A stretch of 60,014 nt of DNA, taken from the NCBI GenBank assembly GCA_030149815.1, contig JASLHI010000059.1:1-60014 (forward strand). The letters are read 5' to 3'. The DNA comes from Aquirhabdus sp. GTDB taxonomy: Bacteria > Pseudomonadota > Gammaproteobacteria > Pseudomonadales > Moraxellaceae. Below, in pieces: positions 27,448 through 35,245 of this stretch. The notes under the pieces were generated by a model. It made no database searches, was not told the origin of the DNA, and saw only the letters and a program-made list of their open reading frames with translations. The position numbers and the translations under genes were made by a program. Each line of letters begins with the position of its first letter. The first letter of the stretch is position 1.

Positions 27448-28974
27448 ATGAATGCAAGATTTGAAGCAACATTACCTAATTCTATGGATGTCTTGATCGT
27501 CGGTGCTGGGATTTCTGGGATTGGCTCGGCTTATTATCTGCAAGAGCGTAACCCGAATAAATCCTACGCGATTATTGAGGCTCGCGATTCAATCGGTGGA
27601 ACTTGGGATTTGTTTCGTTATCCAGGGATTCGCTCAGATTCTGATTTATTTACCTTTGGTTATGCGTTCAAACCGTGGAAAAGCAATCAGTCGATCGCCA
27701 GTGGCGAGCTGATCATGGATTATCTGCGTGAAACCGTGAAAGAAAATGGCATCGACAAACATATTCATTTTCATCACAAACTGATCCATGCCGCTTGGTC
27801 AAGCAGTGACGCACGCTGGCAAGTGGAGATTGAGCGTTCTGATACAGGTCAGCGGTTACAAGTGAGCTGCAAATGGTTGATCAGTGCGAGTGGATATTAT
27901 CGCTATGATGAAGGTTTCACGCCTGAATTTGCTGGGCGTGAGCGTTTTCAGGGGCAGGTTGTTCACCCGCAATTTTGGCCACAGGATTTAAATTATACGG
28001 GTAAAAAAGTTGTTGTGATTGGGAGTGGTGCAACCGCCGTCACGCTAGTGCCTTCGATGGCATCTAAAGCTGCCCATGTCACCATGTTACAGCGAACGCC
28101 AACTTATATCGTGCCTGTGCCTTCGCAAGATCCGCTGTCCAATACGCTACGTGATTATTTGCCAGAAAATGTCGCTTACAAAATCACTCGTGGTAAAAAC
28201 ATCATCATGCAGAAGGTGGTTTTTGATCTATGCCAGCGTTTTCCTGATCAATCCCGTAAAGTATTGCGTTATCTCAATAGTCGTTATTTACCAAAAGATT
28301 ATCCAGTGGATACGCATTTCAATCCTCCGTATAACCCTTGGGATCAACGTCTGTGTACTGTTCCTGATGCGGACTTGTTTAAGACATTGAGAGACGGTAA
28401 TGCATCTATCGCCACGGATAAGATTGCTCACTTTACGGAAACAGGCATTCAGCTGGAGTCTGGTCAGCATTTAGATGCGGATATTATCGTGACTGCAACG
28501 GGTTTGAAATTACAGGGTTTTGGTGGTGTATCACTGAGCGTAGATGGCGTACCAATCAATCCAGCGGATAAAGTTGCCTATCGTGGCATGATGCTCAGTG
28601 GGGTTCCTAACTTCTCTTTTGTGATCGGATATACCAATTCTTCTTGGACACTGAAAGTTGGAGTGTTGGCTGAACAATTGTGTAAGCTTCTGTCTTACAT
28701 GGATAAAAAAGGATATGCGACATGTACTCCTGAATTCGATGGTTCAGAAATGGATACTCGTCCGTTACTCGATTTTGCTGCAGGTTATGTCAAGCGGGCA
28801 GCCAATGATTTACCGCGTCAGGGGACCAGTGCGCCTTGGCTGATGTCGATGAGTTATCTTGGAGATTTACGTTTGCTCAAAACGACACCGTTGATTGATA
28901 AGCATCTTCGGTTTGGTTATCGGGCAAAGACTACAAAAAATCGTGTGACTGCAAAAGCGGCGGCTGTTGTATAA
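27448..28974 (+). CDS. AlmA-like flavin-binding monooxygenase (Baeyer-Villiger family)
   Basis: A 508-residue FAD/NADPH monooxygenase. The FAD motif GAGISGIG, the block GGTWDLFRYPGIRSDSD, the Baeyer-Villiger fingerprint FQGQVVHPQFWP (residues 167-178) and the NADPH motif GSGATA are all intact. The GGTWDLFRYPGIRSDSD block is what I recall from AlmA, the long-chain alkane hydroxylase of Acinetobacter, so a role in oxidising long alkanes or ketones is plausible. The substrate cannot be read from sequence. A ggag site precedes the ATG. The divergent PucR gene is the likely regulator, and a hairpin follows at 29015. Confidence 0.88.
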   Translation: MNARFEATLPNSMDVLIVGAGISGIGSAYYLQERNPNKSYAIIEARDSIGGTWDLFRYPGIRSDSDLFTFGYAFKPWKSNQSIASGELIMDYLRETVKENGIDKHIHFHHKLIHAAWSSSDARWQVEIERSDTGQRLQVSCKWLISASGYYRYDEGFTPEFAGRERFQGQVVHPQFWPQDLNYTGKKVVVIGSGATAVTLVPSMASKAAHVTMLQRTPTYIVPVPSQDPLSNTLRDYLPENVAYKITRGKNIIMQKVVFDLCQRFPDQSRKVLRYLNSRYLPKDYPVDTHFNPPYNPWDQRLCTVPDADLFKTLRDGNASIATDKIAHFTETGIQLESGQHLDADIIVTATGLKLQGFGGVSLSVDGVPINPADKVAYRGMMLSGVPNFSFVIGYTNSSWTLKVGVLAEQLCKLLSYMDKKGYATCTPEFDGSEMDTRPLLDFAAGYVKRAANDLPRQGTSAPWLMSMSYLGDLRLLKTTPLIDKHLRFGYRAKTTKNRVTAKAAAVV

Positions 28975-29014
28975 ACGGGATTCCACCTGAAGCAAGTTGT
29001 CATGAGATGGTTCT

Positions 29015-29045
29015 TACCCTGCATAATGAATCGTTATGCGGGGTA
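29015..29045. terminator. Hairpin between convergent monooxygenase and feo genes
   Basis: Arms taccctgcataa and ttatgcggggta pair with one mismatch around a 7-base loop. There is no long T run, so it may be a weak terminator. Confidence 0.5.
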
Positions 29046-29130
29046 GATTTATGATGAAATGATGAGTTTTAGGCTCTCTTAGCTTGCTGTTACTTAACCA
29101 GAGTTTTTGTCAGTATGGGTTCTTCTGATG

Positions 29131-29415
29131 TTATTTAGCTGCTTTCGCTTTATTGGGATTTGATGGGCAAGAGCCGCAGGTACTACAGCCACTTCCGCAT
29201 CCGCCGCCTGTATTGATGGCTGGCTCTAACCATTGCGCCACTTTCTTCCAGCCGTGTTTATTGAAGGCATTGGCGAGTTGGTATTGCTGATTACGCACTA
29301 GATTGGGCGCGATGCGCTTGAGCATAAACAACACACTCCAGCCCAATAATCCTGCCATGACCAAGACTTGAATTAGATTTCCAATGATCGTGTGTCCATC
29401 GTTGACCATATTCAT
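29131..29415 (-). CDS. Small Cys-tailed membrane protein of the feo operon (FeoC-position)
   Basis: A 94-residue protein with one N-terminal membrane helix (residues about 10-30), a basic middle and a Cys-rich tail (GGGCGSGCSTCGSC). It overlaps the end of feoB by four bases, so it is translationally coupled to it. It occupies the place of FeoC but is not the winged-helix FeoC of enterics. The clustered cysteines could hold an iron-sulfur cluster or bind Fe(II) released by FeoB; that is inference. A short FeoB-associated protein of this kind is common in Acinetobacter-like genomes. Confidence 0.75.
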   Translation of the reverse strand: MNMVNDGHTIIGNLIQVLVMAGLLGWSVLFMLKRIAPNLVRNQQYQLANAFNKHGWKKVAQWLEPAINTGGGCGSGCSTCGSCPSNPNKAKAAK

Positions 29416-31304
29416 AGCAATGCCTCCGCCACATGATATGTAATCAGTGAAGCACTATAGGCGAGTGTAAACAAATACACCGCCATGATTCCGACATATT
29501 TCCAAGAACCTGTTTCACGTCGAACTGTTGCCATCGTTGCAAGGCACTGTGGTGCAAAAATGAACCAAGCGAGTAATGACAACGCGGTTGGTACTGACCA
29601 ATGTGCTGAAATCAGGCTACCGAGTTGATGCGTCACAGCATCTTCGTTACCTGATAATGCATAGACAGTGCCCAATGCGGCAACGACAACTTCACGCGCT
29701 GCCAATCCCGGAATCAACGCAATGCAAATTTCCCAAGTAAAGCCAATCGGGGCAAAGATTGGTGCAATGAAGTGCCCCAGTTGACCTGCAAAGCTATAGT
29801 CAATCGGCGGTAACGTTGCCCCAGCAGGTGGCTGTGGAAAATACGCCAAGAACCATAAAATCACGATCAATGCGAGAATGATGCCGCCAACGCGTTTGAT
29901 AAAAATCGAAGCACGTTCGTACAACCCAATGCCGACACTCCGCCAGCTAGGCATGCGATAACTCGGCAATTCCATGAGTAGGGCGTGTTCGCTTTGGTCG
30001 GTGCGGAATTTTTTCATCACGGTCGCGACGATGAGTGCACTAATGATTCCGCCAAAATACAAACCAAATAAGACTAAACCCTGTAAATTAAAGAAACCTA
30101 AAACGGTTTTTACAGGAATAAATGCACTAATTAATAAAGCATAAACAGGCAACCGCGCTGAACAAGTCATGAGCGGCGCGACCATAATCGTGGTCAACCG
30201 ATCGCGAGGGTCGCTGATGCTGCGGGTCGCCATAATGCCAGGAATTGCACAGGCAAAACTGGATAACAATGGAATAAATGCACGTCCAGTTAGTCCTGCA
30301 CCAAACATCAAACGGTCGAGCAAGAATGCGGCTCGCGGTAAATATCCAGATTCCTCTAAGACTAAAATAAAGAAGAATAAAATCAGAATCTGTGGCAAGA
30401 AGGTCAGCACTGTACCAAGACCCGCAAAGATGCCGTCTTTCAGTAGGCTTTTCAGCATTCCATCAGGGAAGAATGAGGTTGTCCAGTCGCCTGTAGCTGT
30501 GACGATGTGTCCAATGCCATCCATAAATGGCGCCGCCCATGTAAACACGGCTTGGAAAATAAAAAACATCAACACGCCGAGAATCGCAAGACCAAACACA
30601 GGGTGCAATAAGACGCTATCTAACGCATCGTCGCGCTGATCGGTTGAACGTGGCATGACGACCGTATCGGCGAGTAAAGCACGTACCTCGGCATGAATAT
30701 CATTCAGTGTCATTGCGCTATTGGTTGCTGTGACAGGTGACTCAGGAATACGGTTTTCAAGTTGGGTGAGTAGATCTGTGATGCCATGACGTTTGACGGC
30801 AACAGTTTCGACAATCGTGACGCCTAGTTTTTCAGAAAGTTTTGCAATATCAATCTGAATACCGCGACGTTTGGCATCATCCATCATGTTCATGGCAATG
30901 ATCATCGGGCGACCAAGGCTGCGGATTTCAAGAGCAAAGCGTAAGTGTAGGCGTAGGTTGGTGGCATCCATGACGCAAACGAGTAAGTCTGGCAGAACTT
31001 CACCGTCTAGTTCACCTAAACAGACAGCGCGTGTGACCGCTTCGTCTGGACTGGTGGCGTCCAGACTATATGCGCCTGGTAGATCCAGCACACGCACATG
31101 ACGTCCCGAAGGAAGGGTCATGACGCCTTCTTTGCGTTCAACGGTTACACCTGCGTAGTTAGCAACTTTTTGCCGCGCGCCTGTGAGTTGATTAAAAAGC
31201 GATGTTTTTCCACAATTTGGATTACCTACGAGCGCGATATGTTCTGCCATTCGATCGTTTGATTGATCGGTATGCGTGATATCAGTCATCACAATCGTAT
31301 TCAT
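29412..31304 (-). CDS. feoB: Ferrous iron transporter FeoB
   Basis: A 630-residue inner-membrane Fe(II) transporter. The cytoplasmic G domain has G1 GNPNCGKTS (residues 27-35), G3 DLPG and G4 NMMD; two Gate domains with about eight to ten helices follow (for example RAAFLLDRLMFGAGLTGRAF). It is shorter than the 773 residues of E. coli FeoB, with a reduced linker between G domain and membrane part. It overlaps feoA by four bases upstream and the small Cys-rich gene by four bases downstream, making a tightly coupled operon. Iron control is expected from the Fur-like site at 31607. Confidence 0.96.
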   Translation of the reverse strand: MNTIVMTDITHTDQSNDRMAEHIALVGNPNCGKTSLFNQLTGARQKVANYAGVTVERKEGVMTLPSGRHVRVLDLPGAYSLDATSPDEAVTRAVCLGELDGEVLPDLLVCVMDATNLRLHLRFALEIRSLGRPMIIAMNMMDDAKRRGIQIDIAKLSEKLGVTIVETVAVKRHGITDLLTQLENRIPESPVTATNSAMTLNDIHAEVRALLADTVVMPRSTDQRDDALDSVLLHPVFGLAILGVLMFFIFQAVFTWAAPFMDGIGHIVTATGDWTTSFFPDGMLKSLLKDGIFAGLGTVLTFLPQILILFFFILVLEESGYLPRAAFLLDRLMFGAGLTGRAFIPLLSSFACAIPGIMATRSISDPRDRLTTIMVAPLMTCSARLPVYALLISAFIPVKTVLGFFNLQGLVLFGLYFGGIISALIVATVMKKFRTDQSEHALLMELPSYRMPSWRSVGIGLYERASIFIKRVGGIILALIVILWFLAYFPQPPAGATLPPIDYSFAGQLGHFIAPIFAPIGFTWEICIALIPGLAAREVVVAALGTVYALSGNEDAVTHQLGSLISAHWSVPTALSLLAWFIFAPQCLATMATVRRETGSWKYVGIMAVYLFTLAYSASLITYHVAEALL

Positions 31305-31588
31305 GCAGAAACCTCTTCAGATATACGCTCAACCAGCACTCGTTTTGCTTCACTACGACGTAGCGCAAATCGGGTAAACCCGATTTGAACTAAGATAGGA
31401 TCGCCACCAAAAGGCGCAACAGTAATCAGTCTTACTCGTTCACCGGGGACAAAACCGAGTTCTCTTAGACGGTGCGCAATCATATCAATTTCAACAGTGG
31501 TTTGCTGTTCAACAGAATCAGTACCTTGTGAATCTTCAACAGCAATGATCGTTGCAGATGTGTTTTTTGATAGATCAGAAAGGCGCAC
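31301..31588 (-). CDS. feoA: Ferrous iron transport protein FeoA
   Basis: A 95-residue cytoplasmic SH3-like protein needed for FeoB activity. The core LRELGFVPGERVRLI and PILVQIGFTRFALRRSEA blocks are diagnostic. The start is GTG at 31588; no clear Shine-Dalgarno sequence is seen. It is the first gene of the feo operon. Confidence 0.92.
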   Translation of the reverse strand: MRLSDLSKNTSATIIAVEDSQGTDSVEQQTTVEIDMIAHRLRELGFVPGERVRLITVAPFGGDPILVQIGFTRFALRRSEAKRVLVERISEEVSA

Positions 31589-31601
31589 GGTTATAGAGAA
31601 C

Positions 31602-31628
31602 CTAGGGATAAATGAGAATTATTCCTAG
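31602..31628 (-). promoter_or_regulatory. Probable Fur box upstream of feoA
   Basis: The 27-bp imperfect palindrome ctaggGATAAATGAGAATT... ends in cctag, and its core aatgagaattatt (31611-31623) agrees with 11 of 13 bases of the classical Fur core aatgataatcatt. It lies 13-40 bases before the GTG of feoA, where Fur would block transcription when iron is plentiful. Confidence 0.65.
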
Positions 31629-31709
31629 TTTCAACCTTTCCAAGATTTCTGTCAAACGCTATTTGTGCGAATGGCCTAATTTGTAGATGGTTTGTAGATT
31701 GATAGTTGA

Positions 31710-32069
31710 TTAATACGGATTGTCTTGTTCTGGCTCAGGCATGATTTCGCCGCCTTCCATGATCCAACTCGCAGGAACATCGATGAGCACGACTTCAGTC
31801 GCTCTTTTCTTAGCATCAAGGCTGGAGAGTGCATATGTGATTTTTTGGACAATTTGAGCTTTGATCGCATCTGAACGTCCGCTACGAATAGAACCTAGCA
31901 CATGAAATGCCGTTTTCCTCGGTAGTGGAATGCCTTGCGCAAACACGACTTGGACATAATTTGCAGGAGCACCTGTAAGTAGGCAATGCGCTTCAGTGAT
32001 TAAGTTGACGATACTGAGTTTTTTGAGTTCACTGACAGGTTTTTTTGTGGACACAGTATATAAGGGCAT
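31710..32069 (-). CDS. Tautomerase family protein
   Basis: A 119-residue protein whose sequence begins MPLYTVS. The Pro after Met is the catalytic N-terminal proline of the 4-oxalocrotonate tautomerase/MIF superfamily once Met is removed. A conserved-looking Arg/Gly segment (GSIRSGRSDAIK) and the closing VVLIDVPASWIMEGG strand also fit. The reaction is probably keto-enol tautomerisation or dehalogenation of a small acid, unspecified. It is preceded at 12 bases by a second protein of similar fold, so the two probably form one transcription unit. Confidence 0.8.
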   Translation of the reverse strand: MPLYTVSTKKPVSELKKLSIVNLITEAHCLLTGAPANYVQVVFAQGIPLPRKTAFHVLGSIRSGRSDAIKAQIVQKITYALSSLDAKKRATEVVLIDVPASWIMEGGEIMPEPEQDNPY

Positions 32070-32081
32070 AGGAACCTCTTT

Positions 32082-32552
32082 TTATTTGTCCGATTGATTG
32101 ATACTGATCTCGAAACGTTTTTTCGAGATTTTATTCTTGGCGAGCGTGGTCAGCATTTTGACCAGCATAAAAGGACGAATTGTGGGTCGAAATCTGCGGT
32201 TACTGGTTGCCATCAGCTCTTTGAGCTTGGATGCGTCAGCGGCAGTGATGATGACATCGTGTTTGCTGCAATTCGTCATCATCATCCACTGTCGCAGCAT
32301 GGCTTGGAGAAAAGCCGTACGTTGCGCTTGCGATAAACCATCGACGACAGATGCTGCGATAGTTGAACAGTGAGAGGGCTTTCCAGCCAGAAAAGCTTGA
32401 CCTTTGGGTACGATCATCCACATGACTTTGGTCTTGGCTTGCAGACCAAAGCATTGTGTATAAACCGCCGCGATACCTTTTTCTAATTCAGCATAAAGTG
32501 ATTCGGGATACAGCTCTTGCTGTACAGAACAAATCACTAAAAACTTAGACAT
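32082..32552 (-). CDS. Tautomerase-superfamily-like protein lacking Pro1
   Basis: A 156-residue protein that I recognise only weakly. The order of a first strand, a central WMIVPKGQAFLAGKPSH, then GLSQAQRTAFLQAML and a second strand DVIITAADASK resembles a MIF/4-oxalocrotonate tautomerase monomer, with a basic C-terminal tail. The residue after the start Met is Ser, not the catalytic Pro, so it may be inactive or a partner subunit of the neighbouring tautomerase. I prefer the ATG at 32552 (agg eight bases upstream) over that at 32558. Confidence 0.5.
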   Translation of the reverse strand: MSKFLVICSVQQELYPESLYAELEKGIAAVYTQCFGLQAKTKVMWMIVPKGQAFLAGKPSHCSTIAASVVDGLSQAQRTAFLQAMLRQWMMMTNCSKHDVIITAADASKLKELMATSNRRFRPTIRPFMLVKMLTTLAKNKISKKRFEISINQSDK

Positions 32553-32605
32553 AATCATGACCTATCAAGGTTATAAGTCGATTCGCTTCTCTTGATCATC
32601 TACCT

Positions 32606-33010
32606 TTAAGCGTTTAATGGCAATAGTAAATATGTGTGAATTCCTTGATAGATACATAGTCCACCGCAGACCAATAATAAGAAGAAAGTCAGTGCTGTAC
32701 CCCAGAATCGTCCGAACTTGAACGACTCGGTAAATGACAATGAGTAGCCGTGAAGTAGACGCGCAATGAGCAGTGTCAATCCGAGGATATGTAAGGCATA
32801 GAAGGGTAAATGATTCAGTTCAAGGAAGCCCAGCATGACTAAAATAAAAGGGACGTATTCAGCGAAATTACCATGTGCGCGGATGCGGCGTTGTAGAATT
32901 GGGTTACCACCATCACCCAGACTGACTTTGTCGCGCATCAGCACTACGCGATAGCTGAGTACGAAGTAGAGGAGTGCGAGCAGACCTGCGTAGATGGGGG
33001 TGACGATCAT
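32606..33010 (-). CDS. MAPEG family membrane protein
   Basis: A 134-residue protein with four membrane helices. The cytoplasmic loop RRIRAHGNFAEYVPF is the glutathione-binding signature of the MAPEG family (microsomal glutathione transferase-like). Bacterial members detoxify lipophilic electrophiles or lipid peroxides with glutathione at the membrane. The family length is about 130, so it is complete. A GST gene lies 0.7 kb away, but the two are separated by the broken Imm26 gene. Confidence 0.92.
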   Translation of the reverse strand: MIVTPIYAGLLALLYFVLSYRVVLMRDKVSLGDGGNPILQRRIRAHGNFAEYVPFILVMLGFLELNHLPFYALHILGLTLLIARLLHGYSLSFTESFKFGRFWGTALTFFLLLVCGGLCIYQGIHTYLLLPLNA

Positions 33011-33063
33011 TTTTCATTCTCCAGAATATTTATGATCTAGTATTAGCATAAGGTCTGCATAAA

Positions 33064-33544
33064 CTACAACAAAGCCTTTTTATCTGTTAGCAATTTGGTC
33101 AACATCATTTCCACAGCCCCATAACCATAGGAAATATCTTGTTCAACTCCATTTATATCCGCCGTAGTTAACCATTCTGTTAGGGTGTGTGCTGGCTCAT
33201 TGTCATCACGTTGAACATAATATATTCGATCGGTTAATCCCTCTTTCCTTACAAATATTGGCATAGGCCAATCTTCGTCAGACCAATTTGGCATCTCACC
33301 TAAGATTGGCCATTCGTTATTAATTAGCCCCAAATAACCTGTACGAATTTTCCTTGCAGCATCATTAGGCTTAAAATGAATAACTTCATCCAAATAAGGA
33401 ACTTTTTCAAATTTGACACCAAATAAATAAGCGAAAATAACCGAACCTCTCGTAGACATTCTAGAAACAATACCAACTCCGAACCCTCCATTTCGCAAAG
33501 GAATCGCAAAAAAAAGTTCCCTTTTTATATGGCAAACGCTTCAT
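33064..33544 (-). pseudogene. Imm26-like immunity protein gene, one-base frameshift
   Basis: An open frame of 144 residues runs down from 33498, but the family's N-terminus lies in another frame upstream. An ATG at 33544 gives MKRLPYKKGTFF, and if the run of eight T (8 A on the plus strand, 33508-33515) is read as seven, the sequence continues AIPLRNGGFGVGIVSR into the open frame. The K-K-G-x-F-F-A-I-P-L start is typical of Imm26, a family of polymorphic-toxin immunity proteins. No toxin gene is adjacent. Either the gene is decayed, or phase-variable by slippage, or the extra base is a sequencing error. No ribosome-binding site precedes the TTG that opens the shorter frame. Confidence 0.7.
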
Positions 33545-33650
33545 TATCGACCTTCTAATAATCTTCACTACAGGCCTATAGTAACGTAGGCTTCAACCTT
33601 CAGCTGATTTGGGTATCTAAACAAACCTATTTTATTTGTGAATATTCCCG

Positions 33651-33676
33651 CACGTTTCGACAGGCTCAACGAGCTA
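33651..33676. repeat. Dispersed repeat family C, single arm
   Basis: cacgtttcgacaggctcaa followed by cgagct matches the right arm of the copy at 11662-11730 in reverse complement. It lies six bases before the end of the GST gene. Confidence 0.6.
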
Positions 33677-33681
33677 TACCG

Positions 33682-34287
33682 TTAACTAACTACCAACGGA
33701 ATAAATCTCGGCAACGCCTTAAACCGCGCAATCCATGCCTGTACATGTGGATAATCCTGCAACGAAAACCAGCCTTCATCTTCGAGTAAAGAAATATAAG
33801 GAAAACAGGCAATATCTGCGATGGTTGGACGATTCAGCTCTAGCCATAAACGCGATGCTAGATGATCATTAATCAATCCCAAAATTGCCTGAGCGCGTGT
33901 GGTGGCAAGTTCCAGATTTACCGTACTTGGTTGTTTACGCCAATAGAAACGAATTGCCGTCGGGCCATGCGTGATTTCATTGGCGGCGACAGAAAGCCAT
34001 TGCACGATTTTAGCAAGACTTTCGGCATCGTTCGGAAGCGTCCATGCTGTATTTTGATGTTGCTGCGCGAGATACACCAGAATTGCCTGTGAATCATGAA
34101 TGGTCACTGAGCCATCCTGCCAAACAGGAACTTGTCCAAGTGGGTTGATTTGCAGGTATTCCGCAGTTTTTTGCTCACCTTTGCTGAGATCAATGATCAC
34201 GCTTTCATACGAAATATCGAGGAACGATAACAACAACCGAACTTTATAGCTGTGTCCAGAAGGTGGTGCGTAATAGAGTTTTGGCAT
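33682..34287 (-). CDS. Glutathione S-transferase family protein
   Basis: A 201-residue two-domain GST. The thioredoxin-like N-domain shows YYAPPSGHSYKVRLLL, the cis-Pro block GQVPVW and the glutathione gamma-Glu binding HDSQAILVYL. The helical C-domain has the NRPTIADIACFPY capping motif. The length is normal. The substrate is unknown; family roles are conjugation of electrophiles and peroxide reduction. It is monocistronic and faces away from tetR, with 239 bases between them. Confidence 0.92.
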   Translation of the reverse strand: MPKLYYAPPSGHSYKVRLLLSFLDISYESVIIDLSKGEQKTAEYLQINPLGQVPVWQDGSVTIHDSQAILVYLAQQHQNTAWTLPNDAESLAKIVQWLSVAANEITHGPTAIRFYWRKQPSTVNLELATTRAQAILGLINDHLASRLWLELNRPTIADIACFPYISLLEDEGWFSLQDYPHVQAWIARFKALPRFIPLVVS

Positions 34288-34455
34288 GTTATATCCTTGG
34301 TTTTTTTCATTTATGGTGCAGGAAAAGCGCAGTCGTGCTGAAGAATAGCACCGATTGATGACGGAAAGAACGCTGTGATTCCGCCTGTTTTATGAAATAA
34401 ATACTGATTTTTATATGAATAAAAATAATGTCTTAATGAATGCTAAAAAATAAAG

Positions 34456-34492
34456 TTGACAATCTATTTAATTAATTGGAATATATATTCCA
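34456..34492 (+). promoter_or_regulatory. tetR promoter with 16-bp palindromic operator
   Basis: ttgaca at 34456-34461 is a good -35 box. About 16-18 bases on lies the perfect palindrome tggaatatatattcca (34477-34492), overlapping the -10 region and 35 bases before the TetR start. A TetR-type repressor binding here would shut off its own gene and the monooxygenase downstream. Confidence 0.65.
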
Positions 34493-34526
34493 TATAGATT
34501 AATAAATCATCATTGAGCTGATTTGT

Positions 34527-35189
34527 ATGGCACGTCGTACCCAAGCCCAACTTGCCCAAACCCGTCAGGCGATTATTACTGCGGCGAAGCAGTTGTTTTC
34601 TGACAAAGGTTTTGCCCGAACGCAAGTGGCGGAAATTGCCCAGAGTGCAGGCGTGGGAATCAGTGCGTTTTATGGTCAGTTTGAAGATAAGAGCCAACTC
34701 TTTTTATTTATTATAAATGAAGTATTTACTGAGCTGCACGCAGGAATTGTTGAGGTTCGCCAAGGTGTGAACTTGAATTCCCCAGTCGAGTCGATGATTG
34801 CGACGCAGCAGATTTATGAACTGATTTTTGAAACCTTGAACAAACATGCGCACATTACGTTATCCATATTCCGTTCAGGTTTTTCAGCAATTCCCGGTTT
34901 GGAAACTTGGTACTGGCATATTTGCGATGCAATCGCTGCGGAGCTGAGTAAGAATTATCAGCAGGCCGAAGCTGCGGGTTTGATTGAGATTAGCAGTCAT
35001 CGTGATATGTCGGATGCCATGATTGGTATGGTACAACATCTGGGTTATCGGATGGTGCTACAGGGTTCGCCAACGCCTTTGGCCGCAGCGCAGATGTGTA
35101 CACGATATACGATTGGCAGTTTGCTGATGAGTATGCCGAGATCCAAAATCCCACAATTGATGCCGCTATGGGCGGCGATTCCAGCCTGA
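34527..35189 (+). CDS. TetR family transcriptional regulator
   Basis: A 220-residue repressor. The N-terminal helix-turn-helix reads ARTQVAEIAQSAGVGISAFYGQF, with the conserved Phe-Tyr in the recognition helix region, and the ligand-binding domain follows. The perfect palindrome just upstream overlaps its promoter, so autoregulation is likely. The BVMO gene starts 56 bases downstream on the same strand, suggesting a two-gene unit in which a ketone or related lipid relieves repression. The ligand is not identifiable. Confidence 0.92.
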   Translation: MARRTQAQLAQTRQAIITAAKQLFSDKGFARTQVAEIAQSAGVGISAFYGQFEDKSQLFLFIINEVFTELHAGIVEVRQGVNLNSPVESMIATQQIYELIFETLNKHAHITLSIFRSGFSAIPGLETWYWHICDAIAAELSKNYQQAEAAGLIEISSHRDMSDAMIGMVQHLGYRMVLQGSPTPLAAAQMCTRYTIGSLLMSMPRSKIPQLMPLWAAIPA

Positions 35190-35245
35190 CAAGTCGATTT
35201 GATCTTGCAGCCCTTTTAACGATTGATAAGCCAGTGAGAAGTGTA

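Noticed and set aside
30169..30639. 156-codon frame opposite feoB
   Set aside because: Fully antisense to a clear gene; composition reflects the feoB reading frame.
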